A stretch of DNA of 64,000 bases from Rhizobacter sp. (GTDB lineage Bacteria; Pseudomonadota; Gammaproteobacteria; Burkholderiales; Burkholderiaceae_C): the NCBI GenBank assembly GCA_021153565.1, contig JAJKJU010000178.1, positions 1 through 64,000 of the forward strand. The letters run 5' to 3'. Positions 52,898 to 62,005 of this stretch are shown here, piece after piece. Position numbers and translations under genes: made by a program. Numbering within the stretch: position 1 is the stretch's first letter; every line of letters starts with the position of its first letter. The notes under the pieces were generated by a model. The model worked only from the letters and a program-made list of their open reading frames with translations, did no database searches and had not been told where the DNA came from.

Positions 52898-55698
52898 ATT
52901 CCGCGGCCGCGGCCCCCACCGAAACGCGCTCGACCTGCCCCTATTGCGGGGTGGGATGCGGCGTGATCATCGAGTCGCAAGGGCGGCAGATCACCGGCGT
53001 GCGCGGGGACCCGGACCATCCCGCGAATTTCGGACGGCTGTGCACCAAGGGCAGCACGCTGCACCATACGGCCACGCAAAGCATCACGATGCAAACGCGG
53101 CTGCTGCATCCGCAGATTCGTCGGCAGCGCGGCGCGACGCCCGAGCCCATCCATTGGGACCAGGCGCAGGACCATGCGGTGGATCGCGTCCATCGCATCG
53201 TCGAAAAACACGGCCCCGATGCCGTCGGCTTCTACATCTCCGGCCAGCTGCTGACGGAGGACTACTACGTCTTCAACAAGCTCGCCAAGGGCCTGATCGG
53301 CACCAACAACATCGACACGAACTCGCGGCTGTGCATGAGCAGTGCGGTGGCCGGCTACAAGCTGACGCTGGGCGCCGACGCGCCGCCTGCGTGCTACGAC
53401 GACGTGAAGTTCGCGGACACGCTGTTCATCGCCGGCTCGAACACCGCCTTCGCGCATCCGATTCTTTTCCGCCGCATCGAAGACGCACGTCGCGCCAACC
53501 CCGCGATGAAGATCATCGTCGCCGACCCGCGTCGCACAGAGACGGCGGAAGTGGCGGACTTGTACCTGCCGATTCTTCCTGGCACCGACGTCGCACTCTT
53601 CAACGGCATGCTTCACGTCATGTTGTGGGAAGGTCTGGTCGACAACGCCTACATTGCCGCGCACACCAGCGGCTTCGACGTGACGCGCGATCGCGTGCGC
53701 GACTTCTCGCCCAAGGAAGTTGCGAAGCTGTGCGGCATTCCGGAAGCGTCTTTGGTGCAGGCGGCGCGATGGTTCGCCGGCGTGAACGGCTCGTCACGCA
53801 ATTCAACCTTGTCTTTGTACTGCCAGGGCTTGAACCAGAGCAGCAGCGGCACCATGAAGAACGCCGCGATCGTGAACCTGCACCTCGCGACAGGGCAGAT
53901 CGGCAAGCCGGGCGCTGGGCCGTTTTCTCTGACGGGACAGCCCAATGCGATGGGCGGCCGCGAAGTGGGCGGCATGGCGAACCTGCTGAGCGCGCATCGC
54001 GACTTGTCGAACCCCAATCACCGTGCGGAAGTGGCGGCGTTGTGGGGCGTGGCCCAGGTGCCGGCCATTCCCGGCAAGACCGCGGTGGAGATGTTCGAAG
54101 CCGCAGCTGACGGCGAGATCAAGGCCTTGTGGATTGCCTGCACCAACCCGGCGCAATCCATGCCCGATCAAGCCACCGTGCGTCGCGCGCTGGAACGTGC
54201 CGAGTTCGTCGTGGTGCAAGAGGCCTTCTCGACCACCGCCACCTGCGCCTACGCCGACCTTCTGCTGCCCGCCACCACCTGGGGCGAGAAGGACGGCACG
54301 GTCACCAACAGCGAGCGCCGCATCAGCCGGGTTCGGCCCGCAGTGTCCGGCCCTGGCCAGACGCGGCATGACTGGCTCATCGCCACCGATTTCGCGCGTC
54401 GCCTCGAAACGAAGCTTCGGCCCGGACTGCCCAGCCTGTTTCCCTACGACACGCCAGAAGCAGTGTGGAATGAGCACCGCGAATCGACGCGCGGCCGCGA
54501 CCTCGACATCACGGGTCTTGGCTACCGCCAACTTGACGCAGCACCCGCACAATGGCCTTGGCCCAAAGGCGCGAGCGCAGGCACAGTTCGTCTTTACGTG
54601 GACGGTCGTTTCCCCACACCCGACGGCCGTGCCCGCTTCGCCGACACACCGCACGAAGCACTCGCCGAACCGCGCGACGCCCGCTACCCGTTCTCCCTGA
54701 ACACCGGCCGCCTGCGTGACCAGTGGCACGGCATGAGCCGCACCGGCACGCTTGGTCGCCTCTTCGGGCACGTGCCCGAGCCGGTGATCGAGATGAACGC
54801 GCAAGACGTCGCCCGTCTGCGCCTGCGGGACGGCGATCTCGTCCACGTCACGTCGCGACGCGGCAGCCTTGTCCTGCCTGTTCAGATCAGCCCGCAGATC
54901 TCTGCGGCGCAATGCTTCATCGCCATGCACTGGGGCGAGGAGTTCCTTTCCGGCAGCACCAGCAGCGGCGAGCGCGTATCAGGCGTGAACGCGCTCACGT
55001 CGCCCGCCTACTGCCCGCGATCGAAGCAGCCGGAGCTGAAGCACACAGCAGTGAAGATCATGAAGGCGGAGATGCCGTGGCGCCTGCTCGCTGTCGCGTG
55101 GCTGCCCGCCGATGAGGCCCTGGCCGCTCGCGAGCAGCTTCGCTCGGTGATGACGGCGTTTCCGTATGCCTCTTGCGTGCCGTTCGGCCGCGAACGCATT
55201 GGCCTTCTGTTCCGCGCCGCGGCGTACGAAGCGGCCACTGCCGACATGCTCGTGCGTATCGAGGACTTGCTCGGCCTGGGTGGCAAGAATGTGCTGCACT
55301 ACGTCGACAAGCGCCGTGGCCAGCGCCGCAGCATGCGCCTCGAAATGCACGGCGGCGACGCCAAGCTCGAGGGCTTTCTTCTTGCCGGCGACACGAGCGC
55401 CGAAGCATGGATCAAGACAGTTCTGCAAGACGAGTTGCCCGCACAGACCTACGGTCGCCAGTTACTCGTTCCTGGTGCGAAGGCGCCCATTGCCGTGGCG
55501 CCACGCGGCAAGCAGGTCTGCAGTTGCTTCAACGTGAGCCAGACGGCGATCGAGGGCGCACTGGCCATGTGCAGCGGATCACCCGACGCGCAACTCCAGC
55601 AACTCAAGGATAAGCTGCAGTGCGGGACCAACTGCGGATCGTGTGTGCCGGAGTTGCAGCGCCTGGTGCGCAGTTGGGCCGTGAAATGTGAATACTAA
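52894..55698 (+). CDS. nasA: Assimilatory nitrate reductase catalytic subunit
   Basis: CPYCGVGCGV 4Fe-4S/molybdopterin oxidoreductase; C-terminal BFD-like CSCFNVSQTAIEGAL. Confidence 0.95.
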   Translation: MNSAAAAPTETRSTCPYCGVGCGVIIESQGRQITGVRGDPDHPANFGRLCTKGSTLHHTATQSITMQTRLLHPQIRRQRGATPEPIHWDQAQDHAVDRVHRIVEKHGPDAVGFYISGQLLTEDYYVFNKLAKGLIGTNNIDTNSRLCMSSAVAGYKLTLGADAPPACYDDVKFADTLFIAGSNTAFAHPILFRRIEDARRANPAMKIIVADPRRTETAEVADLYLPILPGTDVALFNGMLHVMLWEGLVDNAYIAAHTSGFDVTRDRVRDFSPKEVAKLCGIPEASLVQAARWFAGVNGSSRNSTLSLYCQGLNQSSSGTMKNAAIVNLHLATGQIGKPGAGPFSLTGQPNAMGGREVGGMANLLSAHRDLSNPNHRAEVAALWGVAQVPAIPGKTAVEMFEAAADGEIKALWIACTNPAQSMPDQATVRRALERAEFVVVQEAFSTTATCAYADLLLPATTWGEKDGTVTNSERRISRVRPAVSGPGQTRHDWLIATDFARRLETKLRPGLPSLFPYDTPEAVWNEHRESTRGRDLDITGLGYRQLDAAPAQWPWPKGASAGTVRLYVDGRFPTPDGRARFADTPHEALAEPRDARYPFSLNTGRLRDQWHGMSRTGTLGRLFGHVPEPVIEMNAQDVARLRLRDGDLVHVTSRRGSLVLPVQISPQISAAQCFIAMHWGEEFLSGSTSSGERVSGVNALTSPAYCPRSKQPELKHTAVKIMKAEMPWRLLAVAWLPADEALAAREQLRSVMTAFPYASCVPFGRERIGLLFRAAAYEAATADMLVRIEDLLGLGGKNVLHYVDKRRGQRRSMRLEMHGGDAKLEGFLLAGDTSAEAWIKTVLQDELPAQTYGRQLLVPGAKAPIAVAPRGKQVCSCFNVSQTAIEGALAMCSGSPDAQLQQLKDKLQCGTNCGSCVPELQRLVRSWAVKCEY

Positions 55699-55760
55699 AG
55701 GGTCAAACGTGCCATCCTTCGATGGACTGCACGCTGTCCGCAGCACGTTTCACATTTCAC
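55681..55760 (+). terminator. Inverted repeat at nasA 3' end
   Basis: Perfect 12-bp IR GTGAAATGTGAA (55681-55692) / TTCACATTTCAC (55749-55760), followed by further TTTCACN heptads. Confidence 0.45.
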
Positions 55761-55827
55761 TTTTCACGTTTTTTCACGTTCACAAAAAGAGGCCTGAAAC
55801 TTGCCTCGGCTCCATGCAGGAGACAGC

Positions 55828-56781
55828 ATGACCATTGCCGCATACATCAAAGAAATCGGCCGAGGAAAAGAAGGCGCGCGCTCGTTGACTCAGGCGCAGG
55901 CTTACGACCTCATGAGCCAGGTGCTCGACGGCCGCGTGACCGATCTGGAAATCGGCGCCTTCGCCATCGCCATGCGCATCAAGGGTGAAACGACCGAGGA
56001 ACTCGCGGGTTTCCTCGATGCGGCGCAGGAGCGCTGCCATCCGCTTCGGCCCACGCATCCGATGGTGGTCCTGCCGTCGTACAACGGTGCGCGCAAGCTG
56101 CCGAATCTCACCGCGCTGCTGGCCTTGCTGCTGACGCAAGAGGGCATCCCCGTGCTCGTGCACGGACCGTCGCGCGACCCCGGTCGCGTCACAACCGCGG
56201 AGATCTTTCATGACTTGGGGTTGCCCGTTGCCCACGATGCGGATGACGTGCGCCATGCCTGGGCGCGGCGTGAACCGGTGTTCATCGCGACCGAAGTCCT
56301 GTGCCCGCCGTTGGCGCGTCTGCTCGATGCACGCTGGGTGATGGGTTTGCGCAACCCCGGGCACACCGTCGCAAAACTGCTTGACCCCACACGTGGCGGA
56401 GCCGCACTTCGGGTGTGCAACTACACCCATCCGGAATACGGGCAATCGCTCGCGCAGTTCCTCCAGCACTCCGGCGCGAACGCGATGCTGATGCGCGGCA
56501 CCGAGGGTGAGCCCGTGGCTGATCCGCGTCGCCTGCCCAAGCTCGACGTCTTCATGCGGGGCATTCAACGGCCTGACCTGTCGCTGTCCGCTCAAGAAGG
56601 CGTGCTGACAGAGTTGCCCGTGCTGCCGCGCGCCATCGACGCGGCCACGACCGCCGTCTACATCCAGTCCGTCATCAGTGGTGAAAAGCCCGCTCCGGCG
56701 CCACTGCTGCATCAGTCGGATTGCATTCGGCGTGCGCTGGATGCCTGGAGCCTGGGCACATCGTCGGAGTTGAGCGCATGA
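55828..56781 (+). CDS. ybiB: YbiB/TrpD2-type glycosyltransferase family protein
   Basis: Anthranilate phosphoribosyltransferase-like fold, MTIAAYIKEIGRGKEGARSLTQAQAYDLM. Confidence 0.88.
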   Translation: MTIAAYIKEIGRGKEGARSLTQAQAYDLMSQVLDGRVTDLEIGAFAIAMRIKGETTEELAGFLDAAQERCHPLRPTHPMVVLPSYNGARKLPNLTALLALLLTQEGIPVLVHGPSRDPGRVTTAEIFHDLGLPVAHDADDVRHAWARREPVFIATEVLCPPLARLLDARWVMGLRNPGHTVAKLLDPTRGGAALRVCNYTHPEYGQSLAQFLQHSGANAMLMRGTEGEPVADPRRLPKLDVFMRGIQRPDLSLSAQEGVLTELPVLPRAIDAATTAVYIQSVISGEKPAPAPLLHQSDCIRRALDAWSLGTSSELSA

Positions 56782-57560
56782 AGTCGTCTTCTACGCCCAA
56801 GGTACAACTCGTGGGTGCGGGTCCCGGGGATCCGGAACTGCTTACGCTGAAGGCGATCCGCGCCATTCGCTCGGCCACGGTGCTGCTGGTGGACGATTTG
56901 GTCGGCGAGGGCGTGATGAAGTTCGCGCGCAAATCGACTCGGGTCGTGTATGTCGGCAAGCGCGGCGGTTGCGCAAGCACGCCGCAGGCGTTCATTGAAA
57001 AGCTGATGGCTCTCGAGGCGCTCCATGGGGAACGAGTGGTGCGACTCAAGGGCGGCGATCCGTTCGTATTCGGACGCGGCGGCGAAGAGGCGCAGCATCT
57101 GCGCGCGCAAGGCATCGAGGTCGAGATCGTGAACGGCATCACCTCTGGGCTCGCTGCAGCCACCTCCATCGGAGCGCCGCTCACGCATCGTGATCATGCC
57201 CACGGCGTGATGTTCATCACCGGTCATCCGCGCGGCGGCGACGATGCGCTCCATTGGCCGACCTTGGCCGCCGCCGCGGCGCAAGGCGTGACGCTCGTGA
57301 TCTACATGGGCATCTCGAGCATCGACAGCTTGCAAGCCGGGTTGCTCCAAGGCCTTGGCAGCGACACACCCGCTGCGGTCATCCAGCACGCGAGCCTGCC
57401 GACGCAGCGTCACATCCAGACCACCCTCGGCGATCTCGCCGCCATGGTGCGCCGCGAAAGCATCGGCAGCCCGGCCATCATCGTCATTGGAGACGTTCTG
57501 CGTGCGGCAAATTTGCTTTGCGTCGGGCGTGGCGAAGAACCTTGCCGCCTGAGAGGCTGA
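56778..57560 (+). CDS. cobA: Uroporphyrinogen-III C-methyltransferase
   Basis: VQLVGAGPGDPELLTLKAIRAI; VRLKGGDPFVFGRGGEE. Confidence 0.96.
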   Translation: MKSSSTPKVQLVGAGPGDPELLTLKAIRAIRSATVLLVDDLVGEGVMKFARKSTRVVYVGKRGGCASTPQAFIEKLMALEALHGERVVRLKGGDPFVFGRGGEEAQHLRAQGIEVEIVNGITSGLAAATSIGAPLTHRDHAHGVMFITGHPRGGDDALHWPTLAAAAAQGVTLVIYMGISSIDSLQAGLLQGLGSDTPAAVIQHASLPTQRHIQTTLGDLAAMVRRESIGSPAIIVIGDVLRAANLLCVGRGEEPCRLRG

Positions 57561-57561
57561 G
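57553..57561. mobile_element. Possible minimal end remnant of MITE family 1
   Basis: TGA|GAGGCTGAG at the cobA 3' end; very short, but the context matches the other copies. Confidence 0.3.
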
Positions 57562-57796
57562 TACGCACAGATAAGCTGAGCTTCGCATCGACCGAAAATG
57601 TGGCGCAGGCAGCACGCGCCGCTGCAGACCGCATTGGCGCCACGTTTCGCATTGACGGGCAGTGTCCGCATGGAACAACCGTCGCCTGCACAGGCATCAA
57701 ATTCGCCTACGAATACATCGCTTCGTGCGCGTGACGATGCAGCCCTGCTCGCTTCGCCACAATGTTCTCAATTCCGCTATCAAACCGAGGTCAACT

Positions 57797-58135
57797 GTGA
57801 GTTCTGTTTCTCGTGTGGGTCGCATCAGCCCCATCGCCCCCATCACCGCGTATTCGCCGGGCGAGCACAAGCCCAAACGTGACGCTCGTCGCCAGCAAGT
57901 CTTCCTCGCTCCGGAAGGGCTGACGCCGCTGAACGTGACGAAGTCGCTCGGCCTCCAATCGCCCACAGCCCGGCAAGTAGATGCCCCACAGACTGCACCA
58001 TTGCCGACTCCTATCGCAAGTCAAAAGCCCAGTAATAAGGCGCATAACCTGCCCAAGGCCGGGCGAGCAGGTCGAAACGCGCGTCCATCCAAACTCCTGC
58101 TGAGCCTCGTGGGGAGCGCAAAGGTCAATCCATAA
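57797..58135 (+). CDS. Hypothetical protein
   Basis: ORF (GTG start) MSSVSRVGRISPIAPITAYSPGEHKPKRDARRQQVFL; no recognised domain. Confidence 0.35.
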   Translation: MSSVSRVGRISPIAPITAYSPGEHKPKRDARRQQVFLAPEGLTPLNVTKSLGLQSPTARQVDAPQTAPLPTPIASQKPSNKAHNLPKAGRAGRNARPSKLLLSLVGSAKVNP

Positions 58136-58201
58136 GCATGACCTGCATCCCGCGAAGACAGCGGACAACTGACGCAATGGGGCCGTGCAACCCGCTCGGC
58201 G

Positions 58202-58807
58202 TCACCCGTTCTTGAACAGCCCGCGCTCCTTCATGCGCATGAGGCGCGAGCGCGTGGCGGGCGGAGGTTTCGTGCCATGTGGCCACAGGGGCTGAGTGTG
58301 GCGCACCTCGTCGGCCGGGGTGGTGTCGTCCATTCCTTCGGCGCCTTCGCTGATCGGCGCTCTCACCGCTGGCTCGAGGACATCCGTCAGCACCGGAAGC
58401 TCGGCGCCCACAGCTTTGTGGTTGCTGCCGAGGTCGCCCGCCGCCGCTCGATGCAGGGAGTGCGGCATGGGCGGCGCGTTGATGGCGAGATCGACGAAAC
58501 CCGCCTTGGGCGAGGTCGCACGCGCAGCGCGTGATGCGGCCGGCTCAGAAGGCGCCCTGGGCTGCACCGCCGACTTCGCCGGCGCCTGCGTGCCTGCGGG
58601 CCGTCGACCGATGGGCGGCGCGTGTCCTTCGATTCGCAGGGTTTCCCACACAAGCCCGCTCGCCGCGAGCTGGCGCACGCGTTCGCAGCGCGCACCAGGC
58701 GCGCTGAGAGCCACCAGTTTTGCGTATAACTCAGGATAGACATCGCTGTCGATGTCCAGCTCCAGGCAGATGACGGACACAATGCGTTGGCGTTCGACTG
58801 GCCTCAA
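58202..58807 (-). CDS. Putative ParR/StbB-like adaptor downstream of parM-like gene
   Basis: 4-bp overlap with the actin-like gene; N-terminal small basic/helical domain, low-complexity C-terminus. Confidence 0.5.
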   Translation of the reverse strand: MRPVERQRIVSVICLELDIDSDVYPELYAKLVALSAPGARCERVRQLAASGLVWETLRIEGHAPPIGRRPAGTQAPAKSAVQPRAPSEPAASRAARATSPKAGFVDLAINAPPMPHSLHRAAAGDLGSNHKAVGAELPVLTDVLEPAVRAPISEGAEGMDDTTPADEVRHTQPLWPHGTKPPPATRSRLMRMKERGLFKNG

Positions 58808-59925
58808 GCCTCCTCGACCAGGGCCTCACCGATCAGCTGGAAACCGCGCACGTTCGCAGACAGCGGCTCCGGCATGATGAAGACAGGGATCGCCGGGAAG
58901 CGCCGAGCCAGCACGTCGCGGTAGCGCTCGGGCTGTCCGCCCACCAGGACCATCAGGTCGATGATCTCGTGCGCATCGCGCAGGCCATCGACCATGCGAT
59001 TGACCGAGTCTTCTACCACGCTCATGATGACCGGCTCGTAGCGCGTCAGGTCATAGGCCACCCCTGAAAGCTTGACCTCCTTCTTCAGGCGCAGAGCCTC
59101 GTTGATGCGGGGCAACACCGCGGGACCCAGCGGGCGGCCGATGTCCGCAGCCAGTGATTCGAGCACCGCCCGCACCACGCGGTGCCGCCCGGCGTCGGAC
59201 GCTGCGCCGCTCGCACGCGGATTGATCGCGCCCTGCTGGATGAGAAGCCAGTCGAGTGTGTGCTCGCCGGCATCAACCATCAGCACGGACAGGTCGTCCA
59301 GTTCCTCACCGCTGGAAAGCGGCTGCAGCGCACCTGCGGTGGCGGCGATGGTCCGGTTCAACTCTTCGAGATGGCCATCAAGCGCCGCATAGCCGCCCAT
59401 GGGCTGAGCTTGCACGGCGACCTTGCGCACACTCACGGTCTTGCCGTCTCCGAGGTCGACGGCGCCTTCGTAGGTTTGGCGCAGGTAGTCGCGGCGCTTT
59501 GCGTCGTTGTACTGGTTCACTGGCAAGCCCAGCACCAACAGGTCGATCTCCGCATCGCCTGCTTCGGCCATGTAGCGCAGAGCGCCCTTGGCAAGCGCTT
59601 CGTAGATGGCACCGCGATAGAACTCGTCGGTCACGTCGCGGCCGAAGCTGCCGCCAGACTGGGCCAAGCCCACGTCGCGTCCAACCTCATACGTAGCGCC
59701 ATTCACTGGCACGTCGAAGGTATCGCGGCGGCGCGTACTGAGTGTACGCACCGCACTCGCGTCAGCCGGGACCGCCATCGAGGGAAAACTCATGAAACCG
59801 CTGCCGGGCAGGCTGCACTTCACGAGGCCGAAGCCCACGTCGATGGCCCGCACGATTGGAGCCGCTTTTCCGGCGGTAGCGGCGGACGCCACTTCGCGCA
59901 GCTTTGATGTATTCGCTTGAGCCAT
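58804..59925 (-). CDS. ParM/StbA-family actin-like ATPase
   Basis: AIDVGFGLVKCS, LSVLMVDAGEHTLDWLL and LMVLVGGQPERYRDVL actin-fold motifs. Confidence 0.82.
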   Translation of the reverse strand: MAQANTSKLREVASAATAGKAAPIVRAIDVGFGLVKCSLPGSGFMSFPSMAVPADASAVRTLSTRRRDTFDVPVNGATYEVGRDVGLAQSGGSFGRDVTDEFYRGAIYEALAKGALRYMAEAGDAEIDLLVLGLPVNQYNDAKRRDYLRQTYEGAVDLGDGKTVSVRKVAVQAQPMGGYAALDGHLEELNRTIAATAGALQPLSSGEELDDLSVLMVDAGEHTLDWLLIQQGAINPRASGAASDAGRHRVVRAVLESLAADIGRPLGPAVLPRINEALRLKKEVKLSGVAYDLTRYEPVIMSVVEDSVNRMVDGLRDAHEIIDLMVLVGGQPERYRDVLARRFPAIPVFIMPEPLSANVRGFQLIGEALVEEA

Positions 59926-59955
59926 GATCGTCTTTCTTCCATGCAGTTGATGGGT

Positions 59956-59978
59956 GTGCGTCGCTCGGCGCGACGCAC
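59956..59978. promoter_or_regulatory. Perfect 9-bp inverted repeat upstream of parM-like gene (candidate operator/centromere)
   Basis: GTGCGTCGC-TCGGC-GCGACGCAC. Confidence 0.5.
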
Positions 59979-60289
59979 AGAGGCGCGATGAGAGCGGCGC
60001 CGATCAGATTCGTTCCCGAATGTGAAGTGGCGAAGTTTGACGTGTACAGGTGCTTCCCAGGGCCAATAGAAACACATCGATACACAGCCATCCTTTGATA
60101 GCGGCGAAAAGTCCCAAATGGCACTGCGTGCGCAGTCGTTTCACGCCCGCTGTACGCGCATGTCGTCACCCTATTCCTCGCACAAAGTATCTGACACCCT
60201 CTGCCGGACCGCAAGAATCGATTCGAGATTGAGGTGCAGCGCCGCCCGCACCAATATGTTGAGCACATCGGCCTTGTGCCAGCTTGTAC

Positions 60290-60327
60290 TTTTGACGCTC
60301 GGACACGCTCGAAAAACTCTCAGCCTC
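60290..60327. mobile_element. Right-end fragment of MITE family 1
   Basis: tttgacgctcggacacgctcgaaaaactctcagcctc followed by TGA. Confidence 0.7.
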
Positions 60328-60846
60328 TGACGCCTCCCCTTATGTCAGAAGGGAGTTTGATGAAAACACCACCCGTCCTGCGAGTAGACCAGCGCCGCGC
60401 CGTCCTCCTTGAGTGACACTGGGTTCACGATTCCACGGGATCCTGGAATGGCTGTCGCTGCGCGCACTCGGCGCCATCCATTCTCACCCCGGGGCTTTCA
60501 GGCAAACTTGCCGCGCGGAAAAATGCTCTTGCTCGGGCCGTCTGCGCTGACGAACGCGAGCAGAAGATCCCAAATGCGCAGGCGAAGACGCTCAAGGCAA
60601 CCTTTCCGAGGCGGCGCTTCCGCCGGGGGGCCGCGAAGCCGACGATTGAATCCGATGAAGGGTCAATACAATTTCCGACGATATGCAGTCCATGGTGACG
60701 GATCGGAAATGCGGCGAAGTCCCGACGCTTACCGGGTTGCTTCCCTTTGTCTGCACGCAAGCGACGGAGCGTTCGCTTTGGCGATATACCGTAGCGCCAC
60801 ATGGCGACTAGCGAAGAGCAGGCTCCCAAGAACCTCTCAGAGTGCA

Positions 60847-61179
60847 CTACCGGGGAAGCACGTCGCCCTCCACTTCAATGGCGCGGCAAATACGAGCGCG
60901 CATCCATAGGACGGATTCGCTCTCACAACTAGACGCTTTTCTCGTGTGAGTCGCTCCATCTTTCCCTTCTAAGGCCACAAAGTCCGCGAAAGCCCATTCC
61001 CGCGCCGGCAGCTGGCGCCGCTGCGGATAGGCCGCGTGGATGTCCGCATCACGTGTGAAATACTGTGGCAGCACGAGTCGACCAATCTTCAGGTAGCGAT
61101 CGATGCCCCACTCGGCGCGCATCAGGATGCCGTGGCTGTCGAGCGCCCAGTTGACCGCGATCTCGCCAATCCGGGCCAT
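60847..61179 (-). pseudogene. Truncated LysR-type regulator C-terminus
   Basis: NWALDSHGILMRAEWGIDRYLKIGRLVLPQYFTRDADIHAAYPQRRQLPAREWAFADFVA resembles the end of an LTTR effector domain; no HTH. Confidence 0.6.
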
Positions 61180-61182
61180 CAG

Positions 61183-61194
61183 CCCCCCCCCCCC
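61183..61194. repeat. Poly-C homopolymer tract (12 C)
   Basis: agcccccccccccc at the 5' border of the LysR fragment. Confidence 0.75.
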
Positions 61195-61350
61195 GCTGCA
61201 GTGAAAGCACCCGAACTATTGGCATACTATGCGGTTTGCACGTAAAGGTGCACTACATTTGCGGCAGGGATTCGAATGCGAGCAGAGGCCATATTGCCCG
61301 CCGCATTTGCTGCCGGCTCCGCTCGGACCGGTGTACATACGGAGCAATTG

Positions 61351-61722
61351 ATGGCAAAGACGCTGGAACAAATTCAACAACAGATCGAAAAGCTTGAACG
61401 GCAGGCCGAAGCAATAAAGAACAAGGAAGCGGCGGAAGTCGTCAAACGCATTCGAATAGCTATTGCGCACTATGACTTGACGGCTGAAGATCTGTTCGGC
61501 ACGCAGGCCGGAAAAGTGGCGCCGCTCAAGAGAGCGAAAGCCGATGGCAAGAAGGATGCCGGCATGAAGGCAACTACCGTGAAGGCCAGCCGAAAGGGCA
61601 TCCCCGTCGCCATCAAATATCGCGATGGAGCCGGCAACACCTGGACCGGGCGTGGAAGCAAACCAAGATGGCTCGTGGCTGCCATCGAAGGCGGCAAGAA
61701 AGTCGAAGATTTCGCCATCTAG
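61351..61722 (+). CDS. H-NS family nucleoid-associated protein
   Basis: MAKTLEQIQQQIEKLERQAEAI...; C-terminal YRDGAGNTWTGRGSKPRWLVAAIEGGKKVEDFAI. Confidence 0.9.
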   Translation: MAKTLEQIQQQIEKLERQAEAIKNKEAAEVVKRIRIAIAHYDLTAEDLFGTQAGKVAPLKRAKADGKKDAGMKATTVKASRKGIPVAIKYRDGAGNTWTGRGSKPRWLVAAIEGGKKVEDFAI

Positions 61723-61781
61723 GTCTTGAACTGCGGCATTCCCCAAGAACTCGTCGATCGAGTCACCGCTTGGGAATGCCT

Positions 61782-61907
61782 ATGCGGAACTTAATAAGAT
61801 CGATGGATTTGGCCGCGTGGCTAGGCGAAAACTGCCGCGATACCCGTGGTATCGCGAGGATTTGCAATGACGTCACGGGGCCAAAGACGCGGTCTTATGT
61901 TCCGCAT
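61782..61907. repeat. 126-bp palindromic element with central hairpin, distantly similar to the MITE core
   Basis: Ends ATGCGGAAC...GTTCCGCAT; centre CGCGATAcccgtggTATCGCG; GAGGATTTGCAATGACG next to the centre. Confidence 0.6.
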
Positions 61908-62005
61908 GGCGTGGAACATTGCACCTGGTTCCCGGCGAACGGCGGCGCCCCCCTGGCACGGCCGGGGCGCCCTCATCGGGGTCGCCGACTGCGGGGCGAC
62001 GCTCA

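Noticed and set aside
60409-60909. ORFs in 60400-60900
   Set aside because: No recognisable domains and overlapping frames on both strands; the segment looks like non-coding remnants.
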